This document shows positions 11,862-23,810 of a DNA stretch of 64,000 nucleotides, one piece after another. Below the pieces are notes generated by a model. That model was not told the origin of the DNA. It saw only the letters and a program-made list of their open reading frames with translations, and made no database searches. Positions within the stretch are counted from its first letter, which is position 1. Each line of letters starts with the position of its first letter. The DNA is from Catonia carolina (Eukaryota; Arthropoda; Insecta; Hemiptera; Achilidae). The stretch lies in NCBI GenBank assembly GCA_035578175.1, contig JAQMRL010000003.1, positions 60,992,672 to 61,056,671 of the forward strand, in the 5' to 3' direction. Made by a program: the position numbers and the translations under genes.

Positions 11862-12778
11862 CAAATCTGGTGTGAAACACTCACACAACATTCACTTGCC
11901 AATGCAAATATTGAATAATATAACCTAACATTAGTAATAAACAAAAAAACTAACCCACTAAACATAACTTAATTTTAAATCACAAGTGAAAGATGCAAAA
12001 TGAAAATCAACCTCAGTTTGGCTTAAAAATACGGAAAATCACTCTTTCACACTAAACTAGGCTCTGTACAGAAAATGCTTTAAATAAAAGTTTTAGAACT
12101 TTTTAAATTACTATAAATTTGATTAAATACACTTTTGTTGTAAAATGCATACTAAGGCTGAAATCTTAAAAAAAAATTTTTTCTACACATTTTCATAAAG
12201 AAAACCAACAGAAAATCGCTAATTACCGCTAAACTAAGCGTTATATAAGTGTTTGAAAAAAACGTTGTAGGATTTTAAATTTTCTACAACTTTTATTAAA
12301 TACATTTTTGCGATAAAATGCATATTTAAGTCACAATCTTAAAAAAACAATTTTTTTACAAGAAAACAACCTCTCCAAGCATTTCACCAGACATGGCACC
12401 CACTTTATCTTGTAGAGCACAAAAAATTTAGCATATGAGGTGATTTAAAAAAAAATTGTAGGCGACGTTTTTGAGAAAATCGCAAGAGTGAAAAATGACA
12501 CGAATAAACTACTACTTTCAGTTGGCTGATTTTGATGAAAATGTTCATGTCGGGTCCTCTAGTGGTATCTAACTTAAGTTTCAAGTTTCAAGTTTGTATG
12601 ATGTTCCATTCTCGAGATATTCTGTTCACACACACACACACAGACCAATCGCTAAAAACATGTTTTTTGGGTTCAGGGGGTCTGAAAACGTGTAGATCCG
12701 GTGAAAACTCGATTTCGAAAAATCGACATGAAAAAATACTTTCCTTCCTATATATTCATATAGACAAGAGAAAATAAA
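11862..12778 (-). mobile_element. HINE-like repeat, copy 1
   Basis: Near full length. On the minus strand: degenerate subterminal repeat (from TTTTCTCTTGTC), TTTCGAAATCGAGTTTTCAC block, short TG microsatellite, long AT-rich body, degenerate inverted subterminal repeat, then the hairpin GTGTGAGTGTTTCACAC and T-rich end. The open frame at 12532-12777 belongs to the repeat. Confidence 0.8.
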
Positions 12779-13486
12779 AAGTTAATGCAATGTCAAATAA
12801 ATTTTTGTTTCAAATAAATAAAAAAAATGGTGAGGAAACCTGTGATCCTCACTTACAATGTAGTTAAAAAATAAACACGAATATGAACAAATAAACAGTA
12901 TTATAAATAATTTATAATATTATTCTCTGGCTTGTGAAGTTACACCTAACAACGATCCCGCAGCAAGTCGGGATGGGATAAAAAGGAACTGAGAAGTTTT
13001 GGCAGATAGTTGCCTTCGGCAGAGCTCCGCATACCCCAAGAAAAAACCTACCTAGGTACTGGTAAATTCGGTTTCCTCTTGTAAAAAAAAAATTACAATA
13101 TTATTACAAATATTAATTAACATATAAAATCACTAACAAAGATGAAAACATTACAACTATCTCAATAAACATAACCAAAGTATCAGCAGATTTAGTTTTT
13201 GTGTAGTACAACTAATTTTGCCGCGCACAGATGGCGCCTGCATACAGATGTATTTTACACTAATCCTAATAGCCTTGCAACAAATTCAATGTATTCTTAG
13301 CAAGCCTATAAAAATTATGGTGAAAGAATCACAATGGCATCTGAGGAACCAGCATAGATTCTCATGGCCTGGGTGTACAAACCCGTGAGAATTGCCAGTG
13401 ATCCTCATGGCCTGAATTTGTTGAACACCTGAGGATCGCATGCGCATTTTATACCAGCCAACCTGTTAAATATTAGTAATATTAGG
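12779..13486. other. Unassigned DNA with a small hairpin
   Basis: A small inverted repeat (ATCCCG ... CGGGAT) lies near 12955-12975. No coding signal. Confidence 0.3.
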
Positions 13487-13489
13487 CTT

Positions 13490-14562
13490 AAAGTTTATTC
13501 CACCTATCTTTGGGACTGTTGTAAACAAACACTCTCCTCTGCTATATGCTGGATGCATAATTGTAGTTACAGAAAGTGCTTAGCACAGGCCAACCCAGTA
13601 GCATGAGCAAAATTAAAAATCAACTAGTACAAACTTCGTTGCAAGATAAAAAAAATACATTTTATAATGTCTCATTTTTTTCATGCACCATAAAGTGTTT
13701 TTTTTGAGTATACATAAGATTTTTGTTTGTTATTTGAATGTAATTTTTTTGTCATCAAGAACTGTACATTATTGATAACCCCCCAATTTGATTGCTGCTT
13801 TTTGAAGTGGAATATGCAAGACTTAATATGCAAAACAGAGACCTCTGTAGAGTTTGTACACAAATGGCTGTCAGCTAGTCACCATACAAAGTTATCCAAC
13901 CGGTGTTAATTAACAAATAATAGCAATTCTCTACCAGCTGACTGATTGGGTTGGCCCGAAGACTTTTTATTATACAACAATAATATTACTCCTAATAGCA
14001 GTTTTACCAAAATCGCTAATTTTATCTATAAGTTCTTCCCTACTTTCTCTATTCTTTGACGGAGTGACATTATCCCTTTTGATTTAAATTCTTTTAAAAT
14101 ATTACAACTACTGCTTTTGCCAACACTTGTGCTAGCTGCAGTCATATTTGTTGAACTTAACACAATTTAATTATTTTCTTTTACAGAAAAATAACATTCC
14201 AAACCCTTTGCTTTCTACATTTTTTAATGGTTTCTCTTGTGATTTTAATTAACTATTAGCCTGACAAAATACTAAAACTGTATCAGAAATTTAAAACTAA
14301 CTAAAATATTGAAATGTAAAAAAAATATATAAATGTCTTATCATGAAATACAATTAGTTACAAAGCAGAACTTGAAGGAAGAAGAATAAATCACTGAACT
14401 ACATGTAAGAAGCTCCAAAGTATTATTGTGCCAGAAGCACATACATAAAAATGTTGTTAAAACATGACTCATCACTGGCACTTAGTCGCCTGATACATCA
14501 ATTACATTAGCCTCATTCTTTTAATCATATGATTTGTTTACAACAGTTCCAAAGTTAAGTAG
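13490..14562. mobile_element. TIR element family D, long copy
   Basis: Left end ACCTATCTTTGGGACTGTTG and right end (reversed) ACTTAACTTTGGAACTGTTG match the short copy at 6889-7236. The extra 700 bp interior carries only short overlapping frames (13681-13909, both strands) with no recognisable transposase, so this copy may hold debris of the parent element. Confidence 0.6.
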
Positions 14563-14828
14563 TTAACGAACAATGTAATAAATTATAAAAAAAAATAAAA
14601 GAAGAGACTAGATTAAAATAGATATTTAGAGATAAATAGTAAAATGAATCACAAATAAATGATGAAAAAGTTAAGAGAAGGACAATTTTACAACTATTAT
14701 TACTTGGCAACCAGCAAAATGGCACTGGCCTGCGGAATTGCTATTTGCTGATGAACAATAGCTTCCCCCACAGTGTCTTAATTCAGTCTGTAATATTGCT
14801 AATGCATATTTTATGTTCTCATAACAAA
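14563..14828. other. Unassigned spacer
   Basis: AT-rich, nothing recognised. Confidence 0.3.
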
Positions 14829-14830
14829 AC

Positions 14831-15075
14831 ATGCCCATAACGGGCAGGTGGAGTGTTAAATTATTTGCACTTTATCTGCTAGTTCCAGGGCTACAAGAAA
14901 TAGTTCTGTTTCTTTTCAGATGGTCAGCCAATTATATGACTGATTCATTTAAAAACAGAAGAGGTAGAGGTGTAAAAGACACTAGTTAGAGTTTATCCTG
15001 TGAGAGTATTGAATTTCATTATACAGCCAGACCCTGTGATAAATGTAGTGAAGGTGTCATTTGCAGGGTTTAAAG
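14831..15075 (+). repeat. R390 repeat, copy 2, 3'-truncated
   Basis: Starts TGCCCATAACGGGCAGGTGG and matches the other four copies through the GTCATTTGCAGGGT block, then stops. Confidence 0.7.
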
Positions 15076-15102
15076 TTGATGAATTTGTTGGTTAAGAAGT
15101 AG

Positions 15103-15550
15103 TATACTCGGTTTATCATAAGAAAGGTATGTCGAGTAAACAAACAGCGGTTACCGAATCAGCTGATAAAGCAGTGACTCAGAAAAAAATGCAACACTTT
15201 TAACGAAAACATCACAATGATAACTGATACGTGCTTTTAACAATATACAGAATCAAACAAAAAATAGAAATGAAAAAACCACAAAATACTACAATACTAA
15301 ATTCCTAATTGAAAATAAATTATAATGCACTATATATACATTTATTGATCAATACTTAAAACATCAGTCATGATATATGATGTAGGCCTAACAGTTTCAT
15401 TTATAAAAATACTTTTAAAAGTATTTTATACTTAAATACTTTTGAAAGTATTTTGTTGTTACTTTTTAATCAGCGTGTACACATATTTAAATCATGCGCA
15501 TGCTCAGTGACGTCATTATTTGTATCTTTCTTATGGTGAAACCGAGTATA
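15103..15550. mobile_element. MITE family G, copy 1
   Basis: About 27-bp terminal inverted repeats beginning TATACTCGGTTT and containing CATAAGAAAG at both ends; GTAG flanks both sides, a possible target duplication. Positions 15357-15525 are closely related to 39069-39228 inside an element with different termini. Confidence 0.75.
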
Positions 15551-16316
15551 GTAGTTTGGTTACAAAGAAGTAGAAGTACATGGTTGACAGTAGCCATACC
15601 AAACCACAGAATTGGTTTGTGCCGAGGTAAAGAGTAGTGGGGGCCCAATTAATTAATTCAAAAAATTAATTTCTTTACTGGGGAAAAAACTTGCCTCAGT
15701 CTTTTTGAAATGTAATTAAAAAATAAAAGAAATGTTGTGAGCATGTCCAGAAAATTGAGGAACATTATTTTTCAATAGACAGTGAAAATTATAAATTTAT
15801 AATATTTACGAGTTCAAACTCTGAATCAAGTTAAAGGATAACAGTTCCAAAGCCATTTACAATGATGAGTAATGCAGCTACAGTTACATACAAATACAGT
15901 TGGGAAATGAGAAGAGAATGCAGTATGACGGGGGAAGTGCCAAACACATTCCAGTGGGTCAGTTCCATCAGCACGTGAGATTAATTAAATATTATTTTAA
16001 ATAATAATAAATTAAAATGTTGGTCAGAAACAATACACACAATTGAACCTACTTAACACTACTAATAATAGGAGAAACAATCAGCTCTCAGTCATTCACC
16101 AGGATGATGGCATAAAGGTAAAATCTTTAAATTAGAATAACAATACAAACAAATTAATTTAGATTGTTGAGATAAATCACAATTTCTCGTAAATCAAGAG
16201 AAAGTTTACAATGGTTTACAACCCCTCATTGAAATAATTCTGCAAATCTATAAAAAATGTAGTACATCAATCACCCAAATGTCTATCAAGCTGAACAACT
16301 GGTGAGCAATTGAAAA
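15551..16316. other. Unassigned non-coding DNA
   Basis: No repeat or coding signal recognised. Confidence 0.3.
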
Positions 16317-16552
16317 CCTTGGTGCAACAACCGGCTATCACCAAAAATGGAAATTTTTCAGGAGATACAAAAAACTTCACCAAAAAATCCTAACTACGCA
16401 CGTTTACATGTGGACCCAACTTTTTTATCTTTATACCAACTAAAAATATGATTAGATTTGACTGTCTGTTGCACCAAATAGAGCAATGTTTTTACTATAT
16501 AAAAGCACCTAAAAATGCTGAAAAAAGGAGATGACCGGTTGTTGCATCAAGG
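16317..16552. mobile_element. Short MITE with 23-bp TIRs
   Basis: CCTTGGTGCAACAACCGG at the left is matched in reverse by CCGGTTGTTGCATCAAGG at the right, with one mismatch; AT-rich interior, no coding. Confidence 0.75.
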
Positions 16553-17251
16553 TCTTCTATTGAGAAATATGCCTTTGAGACACAAATCTTTCTTTTTACA
16601 TTTTGTAATACATGAATGTAAATACTAAGGCCATTTATGTATTAGTGCAATGAATACATAAAATCTATATAAATATACATATTACAATATAAAATATCTA
16701 AATACAGATCTATATTACTAGGTATATATGTCATAATCATTAAGCAAGATCTTAATCACACAGCCATTGGTGTCAAAACAGTGATACTATAATGAGATAT
16801 TCCAAAGTAAATAACAAAATAATTAAGTTAAAAGTTTTGATGGTGCTACTATACTGGGCAGGACATAGCAAAGTTCAGTGTGTTTTAATGTTTGTTATGA
16901 AGAAGAGAATTGTTTATTTAGATGTGTGTCTTATTTCATAAATAGTATTGATACAAAACATCAATTAGATGACATACAAATAAGACGGTAAGTGTTAATG
17001 TAATATCTACAGACTTGTTCCGTTTCGCCAACTAGTGCAGACATACAAACTGTCATAATGTCTGTGATATAAACAATACAGCAAAAAACAACCATAAAAA
17101 TTTAGAAAATTGGGTATGCGAGGGAATCAATCATCTGGACAAAGTAATATCAAATTACTTCAGATCATTGAATATGCTTTATTTTTGTCAACAGCTGATT
17201 ATATAGATAAGTCAGTTCATATTTGCTTTTCCCAGAATAAAATAATACATA
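16553..17251. other. Unassigned non-coding DNA
   Basis: Nothing recognised. Confidence 0.3.
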
Positions 17252-18496
17252 CAGTACAATGTCGATAATCCAGATTAATTGGGACCGAACCCAAATGAAA
17301 TGAACCAAGAAAAGACCAATGAAAGGATGTTTTCAATATAAAATATTAGCTATAATCATAAGCTATAATTTACTGTGATGTTTACAGAAGACAAGCGGAT
17401 AAATAAAACCATTCATATACATAATTACGTAGTAGAATTTTTAAGTTTTACATAAAGAAAAAAAAATCTGGTGTGAAACACTCACATGACTCTCTATTGC
17501 CAATGCAATTAATGAACAATATACCTAACGTTAGTAATAAAACATTAGAAATAAACAAAACATTTTCTCAATAAACATAACCTAATTTTAATCATGAGTT
17601 AAATACGCAAAATGAAAATCAATCTGTTTGGCTTAAAAATATGGAAAATCACTCTTTCACGCTAAACTAAGCACTGTAGAGAAAACTGCTTTAAATAAAA
17701 ATTGTAAAACTTTTTAATTTCCTATAAATTTTTATTAAATACACTTTTGTGGTAAAATGCATTACGGCTGAAATCTTTAAAAAAATCGACTTTTTACACA
17801 TTTTCGTGAAAAAATCGACAGAAAAATTGCTAATTACTGCTGAACTAAGCGTTATACAAAAAATGTTTGAAATAAACGTAGGATTTTAAATTCTCTACAA
17901 TTTTTATCATATATATTTTTGCGCTCAAATGCATATTAAAGCCGCAATCTTAAAAAAACAATGTTTTCTACGAGAGCACAGTTTCCCAAGAATTTCAGCA
18001 GACATGGCGCCTACTCTATCTTGTAGAACATAAAACATTGAATGAGGCGATTTTAAAAAAAATCGTAGGAGCCGTTTTTGAGAAAACCGCAAAAAAGTGA
18101 AAAATAAACTACTATTTCTGGTAGACCGATTTTGATGAAAATGTTTATCTCGGGTCTAGTCTCTTAAGTTTCAAGTTAAAACTCAATTTTGAAAAATCGA
18201 CATGAAAACAATACTTTCCTTCCTATATATTCATGTAGGCAAGAGAAAGTAAAAAATTCTATACTGTATATCTTATTTTATGTACAGTAAATCTAACCCT
18301 TCAAGAAACTGAAGTAATGTAAAGTAACATAGAAGTAAATGACACACAACATGCCACTTGTGCGGACTCTATTGGAAATGGTGAGATTAGTTTTTTTGGT
18401 GCTTTAATATAAATACATACATACTGTAACTATATGAGCAGTTATTTTTTTTTTTTTGCCGAATTATAAACGGTCTGGATTTTTTATGTCCTACTG
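17252..18496. mobile_element. pogo-like TIR pair split by a HINE
   Basis: Left end CAGTACAATGTCGATAATCC and right end (reversed) CAGTAGGACATAAAAAATCC are inverted, with TA flanks, in the style of pogo/Tigger termini. Most of the interior is the HINE at 17463-18255. No transposase remains. Confidence 0.5.
17463..18255 (-). mobile_element. HINE-like repeat, copy 2
   Basis: Hairpin terminus and CTCTATTGCC on the left, GGCAAGAGAAAGT on the right. The block holding the CA microsatellite (after TCTTAAGTTTCAAGTT) has been deleted, making this copy about 130 bp shorter than the others. Confidence 0.8.
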
Positions 18497-18715
18497 TATT
18501 TCTAAACTGTAGAAAACAAAATGAGATACCATTCATACACTGAACCAAAAGAGATAAGTCCAATTTTTACTTGCAGGTAAAATTTGTACTTTATATTTGC
18601 AATCAAAATATTAGAATGAATAGAACATTATCATTAAAAATTAAATCTACTCTACGTTCAACATTATTCAAGAAGACTAATGACATATTAGTTAAGAACA
18701 GCTTTTTAAAAGTAC

Positions 18716-19426
18716 GAGGGTCATTCAGAAAGTAAAGGATGTTTTTCTGTATATTTTAGTAGCAAAGATATTTAAAAAAATCTTTTTAATGACTTAAATA
18801 AGTCTTATACTACTTTTCTGTGTAATCATCATTCAAATTCAAACACTTATAATGTTGTATAAGTTTTTGTATTCTTGCTTTATACACTGTTTGCGCCAAG
18901 ATTTTGAAACAGTAACAGCTAATTTAAGTTTCGGGTAAAGATGGTAATCACAAGGTGCTTTGTCTGGGGTTTACGGTGGATGCTAAAGAATCTTTGAATT
19001 AAACTGCTGAAGCAAGTTTTGCATCAATTAAGTAAAGTGCGGATGTGTGTTACCATAAAGAAGCACAACACTAGTGAAGCATCTCACTGTCGCCTTAAAT
19101 TCTTGTTAATCTTTGATTTATGTTCGTCAATCACAATTGAAGGACAGCCCGAGCATTTTCCATTGTGAACAATTGTTCATTACATTGCTGTAAACCTTGG
19201 TAATTCACCAGTAAATTTCAATTGGACACAAAGTGTATCTCGCATTTGGAATAACTTTCAAATTTTTGAATACTTCAAAGCCGCGCAACTAAACAACTAA
19301 TGTCTGTAGTAAATCGTGACTAGCATCAGACTAAAGCAGAGAGTGCTAGTCATTAACCTGATGATGGGGGGGGGGGATCGAACCGCATGTCTTATAAAAC
19401 ATTCTTTACTTTCCAAATGATCCTCG
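18716..19426 (-). mobile_element. Tc1/mariner relic with TIRs
   Basis: TA-flanked ends CGAGGGTCATTCAGAAAGTA and (reversed) CGAGGATCATTTGGAAAGTA. On the minus strand the debris includes the block around the third catalytic residue (DKAPCDYHLYPKLK) of mariner transposases. Much of the gene is deleted. A poly-G run of 10 lies near 19366-19375. Confidence 0.7.
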
Positions 19427-19453
19427 TATTATGACTATTACAAATATGAATGT

Positions 19454-20212
19454 TATAGTTACTCGAGTCACGAGTTCGCCTTTAGTTTTAATGACGAGTA
19501 AAGGGGGGAAGGCACCAAAGCGCATGCGTGACTGCTTTGGTATCAGTTCACCAACACAACAACATAAACTATACTTAGAGGACACACAGTATGTAGCAGA
19601 ACCTTTTGTAGGTTAACTGTAGGAATATAACTGTTTGTTACCATAAACGGAAATGTCGGTTTCTCAAAAACCCGGTTGAACTGTTCACAGTGCTGAATGA
19701 AATCTAATATGCAATATAATAAAATGCTGTGAAGTTGAAACTAAACAAAAATACCTTTCCATACCTCTTCACAAAAGCCGTGAGAGCAAGCGGCTAACTA
19801 CTGTGATGTTTTTCTTTCCACAATTTGAAATATAAAGAAGGAAGTTATAGACAGTGAAGAAGATAAATTCTTCATCAACAGTTTTTTTGACACCTGGTAA
19901 AAAAGGGAAACTGTTGTATCAATAAGAAAGTGATGCTGACATGTGAAAAGTTATTACCGGTTTTGAAAGAAAGGCTAAATTTTAGTTGGAAACTAAGAAA
20001 CATGTTATAGGAAATGGAATTTAAGTGGAAAAAGTGTCAAACATAATGAAGTACATTAATTGAAAGGCAACATGTGGTTAACAAATGGTGCATTTGCACG
20101 GTAGTAAAATATAGTGTCTCACTGTTGAGGTTGGCAGCACTGTTCGATTTGCCTTCCCTTCATCATAGCCCATCCATACGCAAAAGGCATTCTCGTGACT
20201 CACTATCTATAT
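19454..20212 (+). mobile_element. TIR element family F, copy 2
   Basis: Ends TATAGTTACTCGAGTCACGA / (reversed) TAGATAGTGAGTCACGAGAA; collinear with 8021-8818. The plus-strand debris is equally broken. Two copies with different indels point to one old parent transposon. Confidence 0.6.
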
Positions 20213-20552
20213 ACAGTTATTTCATAATTTACTGAAGATTCAGCACATGTCTAAATATATTAACTTTAAGGTTCTTCCTCTGTTTACGTGAAATTGAAGA
20301 CACAAACAATATAATTACATAATTATTACGAATAAGACATAAGTTATTTTGAATAACTAACAATATCTAAAGGCACCTAATTTAAGTTTTCATTCAGTAC
20401 ATTTTTACACTAGTATAGTATGTCCAAACTGAATTGGTGCATTAACTCAAATAGCTATACAAGTACAGAGTGTTTCCTAAGATCACAGACTGTTTAAACA
20501 TTTTATCTTTCTTATCAAGAAACATAAATAAACAATTCACTCATTTTCTGTT
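20213..20552. other. Unassigned spacer
   Basis: Nothing recognised. Confidence 0.3.
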
Positions 20553-20907
20553 GTTTGTCAGTTACTTGTACATGTACTGCCTGTCCCCAAGCTTTGTGCA
20601 GCTGAGAGGTATGCATTACATCACTACTACTGTGAGAGATTCTGTTAGTAGTAGTAATGTCTTACTTGTATTATGTTTGTAGTAGTCACGGGTACTATCC
20701 AAACTACATATATTCTGTGTCGCCGTCTACAGCGAATAGACAAAACAACACCCACGTATGTCATGCACTAGGCAGCCTACTGCCCAGCAAAGAGCAATGA
20801 GATGATTAGTACAGTGTTATGATGTAACAGCAGTCTGGTACTTTGTCTTTCCCCTTCATCCCGCAGCTGCACAAAGCTTGGGGATGGGCAGTAGGCAAGC
20901 GACAAAG
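20553..20907. mobile_element. MITE with about 45-bp TIRs
   Basis: Left arm TTTGTCAGTTACTTG ... CCCCAAGCTTTGTGCAGCTG; the right arm carries its reverse complement (CAGCTGCACAAAGCTTGGGG ... GACAAAG). A related single arm may sit near 22590-22630 (CCCCGCAACTACACGAAGCT). Confidence 0.75.
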
Positions 20908-22070
20908 TGAGGTATGATCACAACTCTATAGCAACACGCCCCAATTCAGATTGGACAAACAATAATTTAATAATCAAAAACAATAAACATTATGAAATCC
21001 AAATTACAAATCTTGAATACAGAAAGACAATATAATAAAAATAAATCCTTAAGCAATTTATCTGTTACTCTTAGTTATATACCCAGTCCTTTAATGACCA
21101 GTAAAATTACACATTTTTGAAGATTTTAATTATTTAGACAAAACCAAAAGATTTGTTCAGCTAAATGTTAATTTTAATTAAATATAATTCCTGTAATTCA
21201 GATCTTGAAATAAGAGCTACTGTATTGTCAATCCTTAATTGAAATTGAACCAGTTATTTCAGAAAGCCCATAAGTCAACATTTTACCTTTTTTGCTTTAG
21301 TACATTTTAGGACTAACTGAATATATACACACCATCCCTACAAAAATCACACGAGTTTGGCTTTCATTAACTACATTAAAAAAAGGGTTGCTTCCTTCAA
21401 AAGAAAAAACAAAAATGGATTATATTTTGAAGCTTAAGCCTACTTTCCACTGGAAGGGGTCAAAAATATTTTAAAGATAGATAATTATTACTATTGGTGA
21501 CGAAAAACGTGAATAGTCCAGAAAACCACAATTTTTCTTTTTTAAAGTTAAGAATTCCAATTTTTATTATTGACAAAAGCTTCTTTAAGTCAACAATGTA
21601 AACTAGTAAAATAAATATAATACTATTGTACAACACAAATTTTCTTCTGGTCTAATCAAGTATTTCACAGAGAACAACATAAGTTAGCATTTTACTCAAA
21701 TTTATTTCAGAAACACCTTAAGTAAAAATTTTTTGAATTTTTTTTTTTAATAAATGGCTTATTATTGTTAAAAAGGCAAAAGTATTGCTAGAGTCCCAGC
21801 TCCGTGTAGTTGGAAGGAATGCAGTGCGTTGTTATAGTAATGGGAAAATAAATGAGTTAGTAGTGTTTCACAGCTGATGCATTTGTAATGGTAGAGTGTA
21901 CCAACTAGACTGAAAAAATATTCTTATCATCCGGCGCATTAATTTAACAAATACTTACCGGGTTATTAACTTGGTCAGATTCATAATATTTGACTTGCTA
22001 ATTTATATCAAAATATGTAAATAAATGAATGTAATATATATATTTTTTTAATGTTATTAATATAATATAA
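20908..22070. other. Unassigned AT-rich DNA
   Basis: No feature seen over 1.1 kb. Confidence 0.3.
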
Positions 22071-22075
22071 ATAAT

Positions 22076-22435
22076 AATGTGAGGAAGCACAGACTGGCAT
22101 TCTTTGGGCATCTCAGCAGGATGAGTAACAATAGATTGGTCAAACAGGTATTCGACTTTGTAAAACGGGGAAAGAAGAACTACACATGGACCAACGAAAC
22201 TAAACTGGATCTGGAACAGATAGGATTAACACCGCGGGACGCACAGGACAGAGAGTACTATAGGGCAGTGATAAGGGAATCTGGGGCGATCGAGAACAGG
22301 AGGATGCGCCGGGGCAATGGCGGCGAATGGTAAGAGGAGAGGAGACAGCAACAAAGCGCGAGAATGAAGGCGTTATGGGTCGAACACAAGGGAAGCTGGC
22401 ACGTACGGTAGGCCAGAGGAACAACTTGGTAACGT
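22076..22435 (+). pseudogene. LINE ORF2 C-terminal fragment
   Basis: Starts with RKHRLAFFGHLSRM, the conserved block after the reverse transcriptase in LINEs of the GSETW group. It continues to a stop at 22333 and picks up again as EERRQQQSARMKALW. 5' truncated. GC content is visibly higher than the flanks. Same region as in the LINEs at 30787-31935 and 46575-46780. Confidence 0.75.
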
Positions 22436-23149
22436 GATCCATAGCAGGTCAATTCGTGAACAAAAAAAATGAATGTAATAAATACAAACAAATATGTTAA
22501 ATACGGAAAGTTTGAAAATGAATGTTTTGTATCAGAGTAATACAACAATCGTTCTCCCAGCATGCGTCACTTATTCATTATACCTCACCCGTACCCTTTA
22601 CCCCGCAACTACACGAAGCTTGGAACCGCACAATATACATTTCATATTAAAAGAAACAGCCCTCTGAACAATTTTTTTTTCTTGAAACGTATACATTACC
22701 AGTTTTTAATTTTTCCAAAAGTTAGTTTTTTGACTTATAGGCTTTCTGAAACGACCGATTCTAATACCAGTTTGTCCAATATATAGAAATTGAAGCCTCT
22801 AACTGATCACCACTGGCAAATTCATTTTCATAAATTTCACTTTTTCATCAAGTTTTTAATCATTTACATTATATTACTTATACAATATGTACAATTTCTT
22901 ATCTATCTGAACAGAAATTACTTTCCTGAATAAGGCAAAGCCTGTGCTCTGGAAAGAACAGAGATGAAATAATAATAATAAGTTAGTATTTACAAATTAT
23001 CAATACCTTATAAATTAATTAACAAATTACAGTATTCTTAATTATTCTATATTACACTTTTTTTTTAAATTATAAAGTAAATTACTACATTAGTCATTAC
23101 ATTACTATAAATAAACAAGCTAACCTAACCCAACTGATCCATGGATGAG
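22436..23149. other. Non-coding DNA with a possible solo MITE arm
   Basis: 22590-22630 resembles an arm of the MITE at 20553-20907; otherwise AT-rich and featureless. Confidence 0.3.
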
Positions 23150-23335
23150 CTCAATCAACTCCCAAACCAACCAAGTATTTTTTAAGCCTACATTTAATAA
23201 CACCAATCGATGCAGTAAAAAATAATTTCCGTAAATCAGAAGGCAAAAAGTTAAAAAATTTTGGTGCCACATAATCAAACACCCTTTGACCTCCTGATGT
23301 ATTTCGTTTCACTTTATCTTCTTCAATGGAATCAT
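23150..23335 (-). pseudogene. LINE C-terminal fragment
   Basis: Minus-strand reading RVFDYVAPKFFNFLPSDLRK ... SIGVIKCRLKKYL then a stop is the terminal block of a non-LTR retrotransposon ORF2 (F-Y-APK-WN-LP-R ... FK-LKKYL). 5' truncated; about 0.5 kb downstream of the RING gene's last exon. Confidence 0.7.
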
Positions 23336-23810
23336 CATTTCAATTAACAAATTCTTGCTGTCAAGTAAATATTATATTTAACATTAACATACAATTCATA
23401 CAAAATTTCTGTCACAGAAGTATGCCTCAACAAATATCAATTATTGGAAAAAGATCACTACTTACGATCAGTAAAATTAAAAAAAAAATTCTGGTACTAA
23501 TTATTTCTACAACTATTTCACTGGATTTTAAGGCACATATTGTCAAGTTATTAATATCACAACAAAAATTATTCAAAGATTTAACAATAATTTGATAAAA
23601 ATAAAATATGTAATATGTTTAAAAACAAATAGTATACAAAATTTAACCCATTTAATTAAAATAACATTATAAAGATAAAATTACAGCCAAAACAAAAACA
23701 AAAATAAATTATTTTTTTAATAAGAATTTTATAATTTTACTTATAATTTTTTTAATAATCTTGAAATTGCAATCATAAACATTCTTCAATCCTTATCCAG
23801 CAGTTGGTAA

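Noticed and set aside
12532..12777. 81-codon open frame, and similar frames at 26037, 58934 and 24028
   Set aside because: All fall in HINE copies or their edges and run through the microsatellite.
22258..22563. 101-codon minus-strand frame
   Set aside because: Antisense of the LINE C-terminus at 22076-22435.
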